Positions 21,054 through 31,859 of a stretch of DNA of 64,000 nt are shown one piece after another. The notes below the pieces were generated by a model, which worked only from the letters and a program-made list of their open reading frames with translations, searched no databases and was not told where the DNA came from. The translations under genes were made by a program, and so were the position numbers. Within the stretch, counting starts at the first letter, position 1. Each line of letters opens with the position of its first letter. Source of the DNA: Pseudomonas sp. DY-1 (lineage in GTDB: Bacteria > Pseudomonadota > Gammaproteobacteria > Pseudomonadales > Pseudomonadaceae); contig NZ_CP032616.1 in assembly GCF_003626975.1 (NCBI RefSeq), positions 3,100,001 through 3,164,000 on the forward strand, read 5' to 3'.

Positions 21054-22400
21054 TCAACTGCCGGCTACGGTCATTCGCTCAATAAGGACAGAGCCTGTCC
21101 GGATATTGCCGCGCAGTTCCAGATCGCTGCCCACGGCAAGGATCTGACGGAACATATCCTTGAGATTGCCGGCAATGGTCACTTCCTGCACCGGGAACTG
21201 GATTTCGCCGTTCTCTACCCAGTAACCGGCCGCACCACGGGAGTAGTCACCGGTCACCATGTTCAGCCCCTGTCCCATCAGCTCGGTCACCAGCAGGCCG
21301 CGACCCATGCGGCGCATCAGGGCTGCGAGGTCTTCCTGGCCATGGCTGACGAAGAGGTTGTGGACACCACCTGCGTTGGCAGTGCTCGGCAGCCCCAGCT
21401 TGCGTCCGGAATAGGTGCCAAGGATGTAGGACACCAGCTCGCCCTTCTCGACGAAGGGCTTGGCATAGGTCGCCAGACCATCGTTGTCGAACGCCGCACT
21501 GGCCATCGCACGCGGAATATGCGGACGCTCGTCGATGGACAGCCACTCGGGGAACAACCGTTGACCCAGCGCGCCCTCGAGGAACGACGATTTGCGATAG
21601 AGATTGCCGCCGGAAATGGCGCCGAGGAAGCTACTGAACAAGCCGGTTGCAAGCTCAGCGGCGAACAGTACTGGCACCTCGCAAGTGGGCACCGGCCGGG
21701 CGCCAAGACGGGCTGCGGTGCGTTCGGCGGCGCGACGGCCGATGCTGGCTGGATCAGCCAGCTGACTGCCAATACGGCTGACGTCATACCAGTAGTCGCG
21801 CTGCATTTGCCCCTGCTGCTCGGCAATCATCACGCAACTCAGGCTGTGGCGGGTGCTCGCATAGCCGCCGACGAAACCATGGCTGTTGCCGTAAACCCGG
21901 CAACCCTGGTGGGTATTGAGGGTGGTGCCGTCTGCCTTGCTCACGCGCTTGTCGGTCTCGAACGCCGCAGTCTCACAGATCAGCGCCTGCTCCACCGCCT
22001 GCTCCGGGGTGATCGACCAGGGATGGTAGAGATCGAGTTCCGGCAGGTCGCGGGCCATCAGCGCCGCGTCGGCCAGGCCGGCACAATCGTCTTCGGAAGC
22101 ATGCTTGGCGATGGCGAGCGCAGCGGCGACCGTTTCGCGAATCGCGTCCTCACCACTGGCCGAGGTGCTGGCCGAGCCCTTGCGCTGGCCCACGTACAGG
22201 GTGATTCCGAATCCCTGGTCACGGTTGAACTCGACCGTCTCCACCTCGCCCTGGCGAACGGTGGTGGACAGTCCCTGCTCTACTGAAACAGCCACCTCGC
22301 AGCCGCTGGCGCCCTGGCGCCGGGCCTCGGCGAGGATGCGTTCGACCCGCGCCTGCAGTTCCGGCAATGCCTCCGGGCCGACCACTTCTACTTCACTCAT
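21054..22400 (-). CDS. pmbA: Metalloprotease subunit PmbA (TldE)
   Basis: Partner of TldD in a heterodimeric zinc protease that degrades unfolded peptides and processes microcin B17 and the CcdA antitoxin. It is 448 aa. Family landmarks are [23 protein letters not shown] and the C-terminal [17 protein letters not shown]. It lacks the HExxxH zinc motif, as expected, because that resides in TldD. ATG at 22400 chosen over a GTG two codons upstream. Divergent from yjgA. Confidence 0.94.
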   Translation of the reverse strand: MSEVEVVGPEALPELQARVERILAEARRQGASGCEVAVSVEQGLSTTVRQGEVETVEFNRDQGFGITLYVGQRKGSASTSASGEDAIRETVAAALAIAKHASEDDCAGLADAALMARDLPELDLYHPWSITPEQAVEQALICETAAFETDKRVSKADGTTLNTHQGCRVYGNSHGFVGGYASTRHSLSCVMIAEQQGQMQRDYWYDVSRIGSQLADPASIGRRAAERTAARLGARPVPTCEVPVLFAAELATGLFSSFLGAISGGNLYRKSSFLEGALGQRLFPEWLSIDERPHIPRAMASAAFDNDGLATYAKPFVEKGELVSYILGTYSGRKLGLPSTANAGGVHNLFVSHGQEDLAALMRRMGRGLLVTELMGQGLNMVTGDYSRGAAGYWVENGEIQFPVQEVTIAGNLKDMFRQILAVGSDLELRGNIRTGSVLIERMTVAGS

Positions 22401-22544
22401 AGCCACTCCAGTTCAAATATTGTTCGACGCGGCAGGCGCAACCCGGCGCCTCACCGCATTTACCGCACTCCAGCGGCGCCAGCCGGGCCGGACAACGCGG
22501 CCCCGACTGGTTATCATGGCGGCGTTTCCCATTGGACCACCCCC

Positions 22545-23066
22545 ATGTCTGAATTTTTCGACGACGACTTCTCCGGAGAGAAGAGCAAAACCCAGGTCAA
22601 ACGCGAACTGCATGCCCTGCAGGAACTCGGCGAGCGCCTGACTACCTTCAAGGCCGACGTGCTGGCCAAGCTGCCGCTGACCGACGCGCTGCAAAAGGCC
22701 CTGGCGGAAGCGCCGAAGCATAAGGCGCATGTCGCCCGCAAACGGCACATCCAGTACATCGGCAAGCTCATGCGCGAGCAGGACATCGAGGCCATCGTCA
22801 GCCTGATCGACCAGCTCGACAGCTCCACCCGTGAGTACAACGAACGCTTCCACGCGCTGGAGCGCTGGCGCGACCGCCTGATCGAGGGTGGCGATGCCGC
22901 CCTGGAAAGCTTCGTCGCCGACTACCCGGAAACCGACCGCCAGCACCTGCGCGGCCTGATCCGTCATGCCCAGCACGAAGCGGCCCACAACAAGCCACCG
23001 GCCGCAGCGCGCAAGGTGTTCAAGTACATCCGCGACCTGGACGAAGCCAAGCGCGGATTGCGCTGA
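22545..23066 (+). CDS. darP: Ribosome-associated protein DarP (YjgA, DUF615)
   Basis: Protein of 173 aa of the YjgA family, shown in E. coli to bind late 50S precursors and act in ribosome maturation. It is highly charged and helical; the core reads [19 protein letters not shown] and [19 protein letters not shown]. It lies between pmbA and tldD, facing away from pmbA and towards tldD, the usual Pseudomonas arrangement. Confidence 0.9.
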   Translation: MSEFFDDDFSGEKSKTQVKRELHALQELGERLTTFKADVLAKLPLTDALQKALAEAPKHKAHVARKRHIQYIGKLMREQDIEAIVSLIDQLDSSTREYNERFHALERWRDRLIEGGDAALESFVADYPETDRQHLRGLIRHAQHEAAHNKPPAAARKVFKYIRDLDEAKRGLR

Positions 23067-23073
23067 TCCTCTT

Positions 23074-23094
23074 GGGGGCCGTCATCAGGCCCCC
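23074..23094. terminator. Hairpin between convergent darP and tldD
   Basis: Perfect 7-bp stem GGGGGCC / GGCCCCC around GTCATCA. It overlaps the tldD stop region; no T-run is seen, so efficiency is uncertain. Confidence 0.5.
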
Positions 23095-24527
23095 GTCCCA
23101 CCGACCGTAATCGCATCGATCTTCAACGTCGGTTGACCTACGCCAACGGGCACCGATTGCCCGTCCTTGCCGCAGGTACCCACGCCGCTGTCCAGTGCCA
23201 GGTCATTGCCGACCATGGACACCCGGCTCATCGCCTCCGGACCATTACCGATCAGGGTGGCGCCTTTCACCGGTGCAGTGATCTTGCCGTTCTCGATCAG
23301 GTAGGCCTCGCTGGTGGAGAAGACGAACTTGCCACTGGTGATATCCACCTGACCTCCTCCCAGGTTCGCGCAGTAGATGCCGCGTTCCACCGATTCGATA
23401 ATCTCCTGAGGATCGCTCTTGCCGGCCAGCATGTAAGTGTTGGTCATGCGCGGCATCGGCAGGTGCGCATAGGACTCACGGCGGCCGTTGCCGGTACGCG
23501 CCACCTTCATCAGGCGGGCGTTGAGCTTGTCCTGCATGTAACCCTTGAGCACGCCGTTCTCGATCAGCGTGGTGCACTGGGTCGGAGTGCCTTCGTCGTC
23601 GACGCTGAGGGATCCGCGGCGATAAGCCAGGGTGCCGTCGTCAACAATGGTGCAAAGGCTGGAGGCGACCTTCTCGCCGATACGACCGCTATAGGCCGAG
23701 CTGCCCTTGCGATTGAAATCGCCTTCAAGACCATGGCCCACGGCTTCGTGCAACAGAACACCGGACCAGCCTGCGCCCATCACCACCGGCAGGGTGCCCG
23801 CCGGCGCCGGAATGGCTTCCAGGTTGACCAGCGCCTGACGTAGCGCCTCACGCGCATAGCCCATGGCGCGATCTTCCTGCAGGAAGTAACGGTAGTCGGT
23901 GCGCCCGCCACCGCCGTGGCCACCGCGCTCGCGACGACCATTCTGCTCAACGATGACACTGACGTTGAAACGCACCAGCGGGCGGATATCTGCGCCCAGG
24001 CTGCCGTCACTGGCGGCGATCAGGATACGTTCCCAGACGCCGGCCATGCTCACGGTGACCTGCTTGATTCGCGGGTCCAGCGCGCGGGTGGCGACGTCCA
24101 CCTGCTTCAGCAGCTCAACTTTCTCGGCACGGCTGATCACATCGAGCGGGCTGCTGGAATCGTAGAGCCGGGTGATCTGAGGGCTGGCGAAGGCCTGAAC
24201 CCGGCCCGCCTGGCCGGCGCGGGAAATCGAGCGCGCGGCACGCGCGGCCTGACGCAAAGCATCGGCGGTGATGGCATTGCTGTAGGCGAAGCCGGTCTTC
24301 TCACCGGACTGAGCGCGCACGCCAACGCCTTGATCAAGGTGGAAACTGCCTTCCTTGACGATGCCGTCTTCAAGCACCCAGGACTCGGAAATCTGCCCCT
24401 GGAAGTAGAGATCAGCGGCATCGATGCCGGGGCCGGCAAGTTCACCGAGGATCTCCGGCAACTGCTCGATGCTGAGGTCGCCAGGCGCCAGCAGATGCTC
24501 GCTGACGGATAACAAGAGGTCGCTCAT
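23085..24527 (-). CDS. tldD: Metalloprotease subunit TldD
   Basis: Catalytic subunit of the TldD-PmbA peptidase, 480 aa. The zinc site is [11 protein letters not shown] (HExxxH) with a downstream Cys in [11 protein letters not shown]. Overlaps the nitrilase gene by four bases (ATGA), so the two, with yhdP upstream, probably form one operon. Confidence 0.95.
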   Translation of the reverse strand: MSDLLLSVSEHLLAPGDLSIEQLPEILGELAGPGIDAADLYFQGQISESWVLEDGIVKEGSFHLDQGVGVRAQSGEKTGFAYSNAITADALRQAARAARSISRAGQAGRVQAFASPQITRLYDSSSPLDVISRAEKVELLKQVDVATRALDPRIKQVTVSMAGVWERILIAASDGSLGADIRPLVRFNVSVIVEQNGRRERGGHGGGGRTDYRYFLQEDRAMGYAREALRQALVNLEAIPAPAGTLPVVMGAGWSGVLLHEAVGHGLEGDFNRKGSSAYSGRIGEKVASSLCTIVDDGTLAYRRGSLSVDDEGTPTQCTTLIENGVLKGYMQDKLNARLMKVARTGNGRRESYAHLPMPRMTNTYMLAGKSDPQEIIESVERGIYCANLGGGQVDITSGKFVFSTSEAYLIENGKITAPVKGATLIGNGPEAMSRVSMVGNDLALDSGVGTCGKDGQSVPVGVGQPTLKIDAITVGGTGA

Positions 24528-25378
24528 AACTTCTCCGTACGCGCCGGCCCAGGTGTGGCCGGCGTAATGAATCTTCTGTGGGTGCTCACGGGCATGCGCT
24601 GCCTGATCCCCGCCTGCTCCTCAGCGTCGCGCTCCGCGATTAGCACAGCCTCGCCAGTGGCTTTCTCGGCCAGTACCCGGCCCCAGGGATCGACGATGGC
24701 CGAATGACCGAAGGTCTCACGTGGTCCGGGATGCACGCCGCCCTGCCCGGCTGCCAGTAGGTAGCACTGGGTTTCGATGGCGCGAGCGCGGACCAGCACC
24801 TGCCAATGAGCAGCGCCTGTGACGGCAGTAAAGGCGGCGGGTGCGCTGATCAGCTCAGCACCGGCCTCGCGAAGGGCGCCATAGAGCTCGGGGAAACGCA
24901 AGTCATAGCAGACGGTCAGGCCCAGGCGGCCAACAGGGGTATCAGCCACCACCACATGAGCCCCGTGCGCATAGTCGTCGGACTCACGATAGCGGCCGCG
25001 ATTGTCGGCTACATCCACATCGAACAGATGGATCTTGTCGTACCGCGCGACCCGCTCGCCCTGTTCGTCGATCAGCAGGGAACAGGCGTTGGCCTTGTCC
25101 GCTGGCCGTCCGTCGGGTGGCAAGGGCAACGTACCGGCCACGATCCACAACTTGAGATCACGAGCCGCCTGGCGCAGCCACGGCAGGATCGGGCCCTGCC
25201 CTTCCGCTTCAGCGCGCCCCAGATCGGCGAGGTCACGACGGCCGATGGCGGCGAAGTTCTCTGGCAGCACGGCCAGGCGGGCGCCACCTTCAGCAGCCTG
25301 CTCCAGCAGGCGCCGGGCACTGGTGAGGTTGGCCAGGACATCGTCCTGGCTGACCATCTGAATTACAGCAAGGGACAT
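24524..25378 (-). CDS. Carbon-nitrogen hydrolase (Nit-family amidase)
   Basis: Nitrilase superfamily, 284 aa. The catalytic Glu ([10 protein letters not shown]), Lys ([11 protein letters not shown]) and Cys ([15 protein letters not shown]) are all present. The sequence resembles Nit1/Nit2-type deaminated-glutathione amidases, which act in metabolite repair; that substrate is inferred from the family. The ATG at 25378 ([11 protein letters not shown]) fits; the longer frame adds unconserved residues. Lies between yhdP and tldD. Confidence 0.85.
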   Translation of the reverse strand: MSLAVIQMVSQDDVLANLTSARRLLEQAAEGGARLAVLPENFAAIGRRDLADLGRAEAEGQGPILPWLRQAARDLKLWIVAGTLPLPPDGRPADKANACSLLIDEQGERVARYDKIHLFDVDVADNRGRYRESDDYAHGAHVVVADTPVGRLGLTVCYDLRFPELYGALREAGAELISAPAAFTAVTGAAHWQVLVRARAIETQCYLLAAGQGGVHPGPRETFGHSAIVDPWGRVLAEKATGEAVLIAERDAEEQAGIRQRMPVSTHRRFITPATPGPARTEKL

Positions 25379-25434
25379 CGGAATCTCCGCACAAGGCATG
25401 GGATGCATGCTAACCCAAGCCACGAAAGCTCGCC

Positions 25435-28400
25435 TCAACGAGACTTTTCAAATGGCTTTTCAAAGGTGATCTTGGGGTTCTTCCAGGAGCCTTCAACCTT
25501 GTATTGCACGCTGGCGAAGCGCGCCACTTTGTCACCCAGCAACTTGTCCACGACGAAGAGTGCACCGCCGATGGCAGGTGCACCGACTATCAGCGCCGCC
25601 AGTGGCAGGTTGTTCGTCACCGGCAGGGTCACCAGCAACTTGGCATCGATGCGATCGGCGGCCAGGTCCATGGTGCCGTCCAGCTCCAGCCCGCTGGACG
25701 GTCCTTCAAGGGTGATCGGCTTGCGAGTGACGAAGCGCCCTTCACTTCCCACCAGTAATCCCTTTACCCGGTCATAGGCCAGGCCCTTGCCCAGCAGGTC
25801 GGAGAAGTCCAGGCGCAAGCGACGGCCGATGGAGTTGAAGTTGAGCAGGCCAAACACCCGCAATGCCTGGGCGCCACCTTCCACTTCGACGAACTGGCCA
25901 TTGCGCAGGCTCGCGTCCAGGGAACCGGAGAATCGCTTCAGGCTGACCCAAGCGGGAGATCCCGGCCAGCGGCCATCGGCGTCCAGGCGGAAGCGCTCGC
26001 TGGTGGCCGACGGTGCGAAGTTCCAGGCCTTGAGCACATCAGCCAGGTTCTTGCCTTCCAGCCGCCCCTTGTACCAGGACGCACTGCCTTCGGCCGTGCC
26101 CTCCCAGCCTGCCACCCCGGAGACCTTCAGACCCTTGAGATCGAGATCCAGCTCGCTGAATGCCACGCCCGTGGAATTGGGGCGCACCTTGAACGACCAG
26201 GCGCCAAGTGGAGAATCCCCCAGCACCACCTGGTCGATACGCACATCCATCGCCGGGACCTGGTGGGGATCGATGCCCGCCAAGGGGTCGGGCCTGGCAT
26301 CGGCCTCGGCATCGTTCTCGGGAGGTTTTGGAAGCCGAACTTGCTTCATGCGGATGGCAATGGGTACATCCCTGGCATCCGCCATCACGACCGTTCCCTG
26401 CATGAGGTCACTGTCCAACCCTAGATTCCAGCCGGTACTGGAGCGATCGAGGTTGACCTTGAGGTTCTCGATACTCGTGCCAAGACCCTTGAACTGGCCA
26501 ATTTCCAGGTTGGCGCTGCGCAGCATACGGGCCTTCTCGGCACCGTCCTTCGGCGTGTATTGCTTGGCCAGCGCCATCCAGGGTGCCGTGTCCAGTTCCT
26601 CGAGCCGTCCACGGATGCGCAAGCCCTTGGTGCCCGGCGCGGTCGCGGCGCCGCCTCCCAGCACCAACTCGCCACGCCCATCGTCCAGATTGCCTGCCGG
26701 CGCAGCCACGGCAAGGCTGGCGAGCCCTGCGTAGTCCAGCCAGTAGCTCCGCTCATCGCCTTCCAGGGTCATGCGCCAACTGGCGTCCCGACTGTCGTCG
26801 ACGGACTTGCCGAAAGGTGCAGGCAGGTCGATTGCCAGTCCCTTGAGGTTGGAATCGATGCGTAGCTGGCTGTTAGGTCCATCCAGGCTCAGGTTCAGGC
26901 TGTAGGGCAGAGTGCCCGAAGCCGGCAACGACTGAGTGACGCCGAGCCATTTGGTGAGGTCATTCAGGGCAATGCTGCTGGTCGCGAGGATTCGCGAGCG
27001 GGCCTTGCCGTTGCTCCCCTCGGCCTTGGCACTGGCGCGGACTTCACGACCGAACGCCTGGCCACGAATATCCTGAGCGCTCAACCCCGTCTCGGTGTCG
27101 TAGCGGAATCCACCCTTGAGCCGGCTGAGGGACAGCTCCGGACGGGGGATCTTCAATTGAGCATCGTGGGTAGTGAGGTCCACCACCACGTGGGGCGGAT
27201 GACCTTTCTCCAATGGAATGTCCAGCTTCAGATTGCCATCGAGGGTGCCCTGCCCCTGCCAGCCGGCGAAGATGGTCGCCGTCCCCATCGGGGCTTCCTG
27301 GAGGATTTTCAGTCCATCGGTGAAGCTGCTGTCCAGCCTGGCATCCAGCTGCAGGCGCGGCACTTGACCGGGCTCGACATGGGGCACCTCGGCTTCGGCA
27401 TCGCTCACCCGCGAGTCGAGAATGCGCCCGGCCGGTACCTTGATGCGCACGCCGGTATCCTCGATGAACACGTCGCCACGAGCCTCGCGCAGTACCGGCC
27501 AGCCAGGCTGATAGGCGAGCTCGGCATCATGCACCTTGAAAAACAGACTGAGGGAGCGCGCCGTCGGATCGGCCTCATGGGCCAGGGAACCCTGGTACTG
27601 GAAGAAGCCCTCATCCACTGCCCCGCCCTTGATCGCCTCCTTGAGCCATTTGGCCAGGGCCGGACTCATCCCCGGAGACAAAGTTGGCAGGTACTTCTCG
27701 GTGTAACTGGCATCGCCATCGTGCAGTCCGACGCGCAAGTCCATGTAGTCCTCGGCGTCGGGATCGCGCATGAGCCGGATCAGCATGTCTCCAGCGATGC
27801 TGCCCTCCTCACCTTCCAGCCGCATGTACGGACTGGCCAGGGTGACGGCGGTTTCGTCCAGTTTCCAGGTCAGCCGAGCATTGGCCTCTCGATAACGCCA
27901 GGCCTTGGGGAAGAGGTGATCGAGGTGCAGCGCGAAGTCGTTCGAATCGAGTCGCAATTCGCCCTGGTTGAGATCACCGGTAACGCTGCCGCTGACGTTT
28001 TCGGCCCCCGGCGCACCGTGGTAGGCGTTGATGCCGACGGCGTCCAGGTTGCTGCTGAACTCCAGGCGCTTGGCACCCTCCTGCCTGGGGCGGTAATGCA
28101 GGCTGAGGTTGCGCAGGGCACCTCGTGGCTTGAGGCCCGCCACAGCAGCTGCCGCGGCATCGGGCAGGGGTACCAGAGCATCCACCACAGGTAGAAGGGG
28201 CCCCACATCGAGACGGTCGGCAGCCAGCGACCATTCCGGTTGCTCGCCTGCCTTGTGATCGATACGCAGATGGGCCTCGCCCCAACGCTCCTTGCCAATG
28301 TTCGCGGCAACGGAGTCGAGCAGGATCTGAAAGCCTTCATCAGTGCGGGTAAAAAAGACATTCAACCCAAGATTCGCGAGGGTAACCGCCTTGCGTTCGG

Positions 28401-29253
28401 CATAGGCGCCGCGAATCTCCGGCGCGTGCAAACGCAGGGCGGCGCGCTGCAAGCCGCCCTTGGCCCACTCGCCCCACATCTCGCCCCCGGCTTGTAGCCG
28501 CTTCAAGCGCCACTCGTGCATGAGGCTGGCGGGCAGCCAGCGCGCCCAGTCCGTTTGCGGAAGGCTGAGATAGAGTTCGGCCTCGCTCTGCAGCCACACC
28601 TCAGCGTTGAGGCGGGTGCGCAAGCGAAGGGCCATGGGCTGCCCATCCGGTAGCGTCAGGTGGCCATCGAGGCGTTGACGACTGCCGCTTGCCTTCAGGC
28701 TGAGGCTTACATCGGTGAGGCTTAAGGGTTCGTGCCCGTAGGGCTCCAGGGTGAGCTGGCTGTTCAGCACCGAAACGTGGCCGACCTGCTTCATCAGGTC
28801 GCGAAACTGACGCGGCCCCGGCAGGGGTTTGTCGGAATTGGAAGCGATCCCCTCAAGTTGCCATTTGCCGGCCTCGTCCTGATGCAAGCCAAGCTGCACG
28901 CCGTCCAGTTCCAGGCGCGCGATCCGTGGCTGCCGCGCCAACAGGCTGCCCAGTACGTCAGGCACCAGACGGATCTGATCCAGGCGCAGGGCATTGTCGC
29001 CCTCCCCCAGCAGCACATCGTGCGCGACCAGAAGCGGTGAAAGCCCATGCCAACGGCCTTCCAGGGCACCTAGCGATACGCTCTGGCCCAACGCCGCGGA
29101 TGCCTTGGCCTCCGCCTCGGCGCGGTACTCGGCCACCAGGGGCACGAGTTCGCGCCCCAGGCTGACATAGAGCGCGGCAAGCACCAGGAAAAGCGCGCAA
29201 AGCGCCAGCGACCAGCGCAGCAGGCGCATCAACCAGCGGGCGAAGGCGTCCAC
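25435..29253 (-). CDS. yhdP: AsmA-like envelope lipid transport protein YhdP
   Basis: Very large protein of 1272 aa with one N-terminal membrane helix (about 10-33) and a long periplasmic beta-rich region. YhdP, with TamB and YdbH, moves phospholipid to the outer membrane in E. coli. The C-terminal AsmA-like end is recognisable (LDGTMDLAADRIDAKLLVTLPVTNNLP cut across two segments) and then a short helix (LAALIVGAPAIGGALFVVDKL). It starts nine bases after the rng stop, as in related genomes. Confidence 0.9.
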   Translation of the reverse strand: MDAFARWLMRLLRWSLALCALFLVLAALYVSLGRELVPLVAEYRAEAEAKASAALGQSVSLGALEGRWHGLSPLLVAHDVLLGEGDNALRLDQIRLVPDVLGSLLARQPRIARLELDGVQLGLHQDEAGKWQLEGIASNSDKPLPGPRQFRDLMKQVGHVSVLNSQLTLEPYGHEPLSLTDVSLSLKASGSRQRLDGHLTLPDGQPMALRLRTRLNAEVWLQSEAELYLSLPQTDWARWLPASLMHEWRLKRLQAGGEMWGEWAKGGLQRAALRLHAPEIRGAYAERKAVTLANLGLNVFFTRTDEGFQILLDSVAANIGKERWGEAHLRIDHKAGEQPEWSLAADRLDVGPLLPVVDALVPLPDAAAAAVAGLKPRGALRNLSLHYRPRQEGAKRLEFSSNLDAVGINAYHGAPGAENVSGSVTGDLNQGELRLDSNDFALHLDHLFPKAWRYREANARLTWKLDETAVTLASPYMRLEGEEGSIAGDMLIRLMRDPDAEDYMDLRVGLHDGDASYTEKYLPTLSPGMSPALAKWLKEAIKGGAVDEGFFQYQGSLAHEADPTARSLSLFFKVHDAELAYQPGWPVLREARGDVFIEDTGVRIKVPAGRILDSRVSDAEAEVPHVEPGQVPRLQLDARLDSSFTDGLKILQEAPMGTATIFAGWQGQGTLDGNLKLDIPLEKGHPPHVVVDLTTHDAQLKIPRPELSLSRLKGGFRYDTETGLSAQDIRGQAFGREVRASAKAEGSNGKARSRILATSSIALNDLTKWLGVTQSLPASGTLPYSLNLSLDGPNSQLRIDSNLKGLAIDLPAPFGKSVDDSRDASWRMTLEGDERSYWLDYAGLASLAVAAPAGNLDDGRGELVLGGGAATAPGTKGLRIRGRLEELDTAPWMALAKQYTPKDGAEKARMLRSANLEIGQFKGLGTSIENLKVNLDRSSTGWNLGLDSDLMQGTVVMADARDVPIAIRMKQVRLPKPPENDAEADARPDPLAGIDPHQVPAMDVRIDQVVLGDSPLGAWSFKVRPNSTGVAFSELDLDLKGLKVSGVAGWEGTAEGSASWYKGRLEGKNLADVLKAWNFAPSATSERFRLDADGRWPGSPAWVSLKRFSGSLDASLRNGQFVEVEGGAQALRVFGLLNFNSIGRRLRLDFSDLLGKGLAYDRVKGLLVGSEGRFVTRKPITLEGPSSGLELDGTMDLAADRIDAKLLVTLPVTNNLPLAALIVGAPAIGGALFVVDKLLGDKVARFASVQYKVEGSWKNPKITFEKPFEKSR

Positions 29254-29261
29254 TCAGCGCC

Positions 29262-30719
29262 TCAAAGCAGGACCACGTCGTACTGTTCCTGGGAATACAT
29301 CGTTTCCACCTGGAACTTGATCGGACGCCCGATGAAGGCCTCCAGATCGGCGACGTTGCCCGATTCTTCGTCCAGCAGGCGATCCACGACCTTCTGGTTC
29401 GCCAGCACCAGGTAACCTTCCGCCTGGTAGGCCCGGGCTTCGCGCAGGATCTCGCGGAAGATTTCGTAGCAGATGGTTTCCGCAGTCTTCAACAGGCCGC
29501 GTCCCTGGCAACTGACGCACGGCTCGCAGAGCACCTGGATCAGGCTCTCGCGGGTGCGCTTGCGGGTCATCTGCACCAGGCCGAGCTCGGTGATGCCAAT
29601 GATGTTGGTCTTGGCGTGATCGCGTTCCAGCTGTTTTTCCAGAGTGCGCAGTACCTGGCGCTGGTGTTCTTCATCTTCCATGTCGATGAAGTCAATGATG
29701 ATGATTCCGCCCAGGTTGCGCAGACGCAGCTGGCGGGCGATGGCGGTGGCAGCCTCGAGGTTGGTCTTGAAGATGGTCTCTTCGAGGGTGCGGTGGCCGA
29801 CGAACGCGCCGGTGTTCACGTCGATGGTAGTCATCGCCTCCGTCGGGTCGATGATCAGGTAACCGCCGGACTTCAGCAGGACCTTGCGTTCAAGGGCCTT
29901 CTGGATTTCGTCCTCGACGCCGTAGAGGTCAAAGATCGGCCGCTCGCCGGGGTAGTGCTCCAGACGGTCGGAGATTTCCGGCATCAGTTCATCGACGAAC
30001 TGGGTGATCTTCTGGAAGGTTTCGCGTGAATCGATGCGGATCTTCTCGATGCGCGGATTGACCAGGTCGCGCAGGGTCCGCAGGGCAAGGCTCAGGTCTT
30101 CGTAAATGACCGATGGTGATGAAGCGGTCTGCATCTGCGAGGAAATCTGCTCCCACAGGCGGCGAAGGTAGCGGATGTCCGCAAGAATCTCGTCGGCACG
30201 AGCTCCATCGGCAGCGGTACGCAGTATGAAGCCGCCCGCCTCCTCGATGCCCTCGGCGGCGACGCAATCGGCCACCACCTGCTTGAGGCGCTCACGCTCA
30301 GCCTCGTCCTCGATCTTCAGGGAAATGCCCACATGGCTGGTGCGCGGCATGTACACGAGGTAACGCGAAGGAATCGACAGCTGGGTGGTCAGGCGCGCTC
30401 CCTTGCTGCCGATGGGGTCCTTGGTGACCTGTACAACCAGACTCTGGCCTTCGTGGACCAGGGCACTGATGCTTTCCACCGCACTGCCTTCGCGGTTGCT
30501 GATCTCCGATGCATGGATGAAGGCTGCACGGTCCAGGCCGATGTCGACGAAGGCCGCCTGCATACCCGGCAGCACCCGCACTACCTTGCCCTTGTAGATG
30601 TTGCCGACGATGCCCCTGCGCAGGGTGCGCTCGACATGCACCTCCTGCAACACGCCGTTCTCCACCACCGCCACACGCGACTCCATTGGGGTGATGTTGA
30701 TCAGAATCTCTTCGCTCAT
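29262..30719 (-). CDS. rng: Ribonuclease G
   Basis: Endoribonuclease of the RNase E/G family that matures the 16S rRNA 5' end and degrades some mRNAs. It has 485 aa: N-terminal S1 domain (about 35-125, GNIYKGKVVRVLPGMQAAFVDIG), catalytic domain with the DNase I-like Asp pair (IDPTEAMTTIDVNTG and IIIIDFIDME), and the zinc-link Cys pair in CEPCVSCQGRG. Follows maf by nine bases. Confidence 0.95.
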   Translation of the reverse strand: MSEEILINITPMESRVAVVENGVLQEVHVERTLRRGIVGNIYKGKVVRVLPGMQAAFVDIGLDRAAFIHASEISNREGSAVESISALVHEGQSLVVQVTKDPIGSKGARLTTQLSIPSRYLVYMPRTSHVGISLKIEDEAERERLKQVVADCVAAEGIEEAGGFILRTAADGARADEILADIRYLRRLWEQISSQMQTASSPSVIYEDLSLALRTLRDLVNPRIEKIRIDSRETFQKITQFVDELMPEISDRLEHYPGERPIFDLYGVEDEIQKALERKVLLKSGGYLIIDPTEAMTTIDVNTGAFVGHRTLEETIFKTNLEAATAIARQLRLRNLGGIIIIDFIDMEDEEHQRQVLRTLEKQLERDHAKTNIIGITELGLVQMTRKRTRESLIQVLCEPCVSCQGRGLLKTAETICYEIFREILREARAYQAEGYLVLANQKVVDRLLDEESGNVADLEAFIGRPIKFQVETMYSQEQYDVVLL

Positions 30720-30728
30720 GCCGTTGAC

Positions 30729-31319
30729 CTATCCCAGGTGCTGCCAACAAGGAATGCCGAAATCGGCTAGCAACTCTGCCGTTTCCAGCAGCGGCAATCC
30801 CACTACCGCTGAATAACTGCCTTCAACGCGACTGACGAATACCGCACCCAGCCCCTGAATAGCGTAGCTGCCGGCCTTGTCGGCGGGTTCACCGCTGGCC
30901 CAATAGGTTTCCAGCTCGGCGCGCGCGATGGGACGGAAGCGCACCCGGCTCGCAACAACGCGCGCTTCGCAGCGGTTCGCATCGGCCAGGGCGATAGCGG
31001 TGAGCACCTCGTGCTCGCGGCCGGATAGCAGCTCGAGAGTCGCCAGGGCGTCGTCTCGATCCACCGGTTTGCCGAGGATGTGGCCATCCAGCACAACGGC
31101 GGTGTCCGCTCCCAACACGCAGGCGTCGCCCGGCACGGACAGGCTGGCGAGACCGGCCAGCGCTTTCTCGCGGGCCAGGCGCTCGACATAGGCCGAAGCA
31201 GCCTCGTCAGGCTGTGCGGTTTCGTCGATGGAGGCGATCAGGGTGATATGGGGAACGCCGATCTGCGCCAGCAATTCACGCCGGCGCGGCGACCCCGAAG
31301 CCAGATACAGCGTGGCCAT
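30729..31319 (-). CDS. maf: Maf-family nucleotide pyrophosphatase
   Basis: House-cleaning NTP pyrophosphatase of 196 aa that removes non-canonical or excess dTTP/UTP (YhdE type). The N-terminal signature is [14 protein letters not shown], followed by [20 protein letters not shown]. Situated between mreD and rng. Confidence 0.93.
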   Translation of the reverse strand: MATLYLASGSPRRRELLAQIGVPHITLIASIDETAQPDEAASAYVERLAREKALAGLASLSVPGDACVLGADTAVVLDGHILGKPVDRDDALATLELLSGREHEVLTAIALADANRCEARVVASRVRFRPIARAELETYWASGEPADKAGSYAIQGLGAVFVSRVEGSYSAVVGLPLLETAELLADFGIPCWQHLG

Positions 31320-31370
31320 GCGGACTTCTCCCTGTCGAGGACAGAGGCTTGCGACATGGCCGCAAGCCGA

Positions 31371-31859
31371 TCAGTTGACGTTGAGGCGGCGACTCGTACC
31401 GCGCAGGGCGGCATATACCCAGGGCCAGAGCAACGCGCTGACCAGTGCGGGCAGCAGGAAGACCAGGGTCGGGGGACGATTACCGGTGAGGGCATTGAGC
31501 CACAGCTGCACCAGCTGGGCCAGACCGAAGACAACGAGCAGCACGAGGCACTGCTGCCACATGGGGAACATGCGCAAGCGCTGGTGCAGCGTCAGCACCA
31601 GGAAAGTGATCAGCGCGAGGATAAGGGCGTTCTGCCCAAGCAGCGTGCCGTAGAGCACGTCCTCCGCCAGCCCCAGCAGCCAGGCTGTGGTCATGCCCAC
31701 GCGGTGCGGCAGGGCGAGGGTCCAGTAAGTGAGGAAGAGCGCCAGCCAGAGCGGGCGGCCGATCTCCATGAAGCTGGGGATAGGACCGACGCTGAGCACC
31801 AGGGCCAGGATCAGGCTGACCCAGATGACCCAGCCGTTGTTGGAGCGCTGGCCGACCAT
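31371..31859 (-). CDS. mreD: Rod shape-determining protein MreD
   Basis: Inner-membrane protein of the elongasome, 162 aa with about five hydrophobic segments. Its start overlaps the mreC stop by one base. The N-terminus (MVGQRSNNGWVIWVSLILAL) and the central LGLAEDVLYGTLLGQNAL segment are typical. Confidence 0.92.
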   Translation of the reverse strand: MVGQRSNNGWVIWVSLILALVLSVGPIPSFMEIGRPLWLALFLTYWTLALPHRVGMTTAWLLGLAEDVLYGTLLGQNALILALITFLVLTLHQRLRMFPMWQQCLVLLVVFGLAQLVQLWLNALTGNRPPTLVFLLPALVSALLWPWVYAALRGTSRRLNVN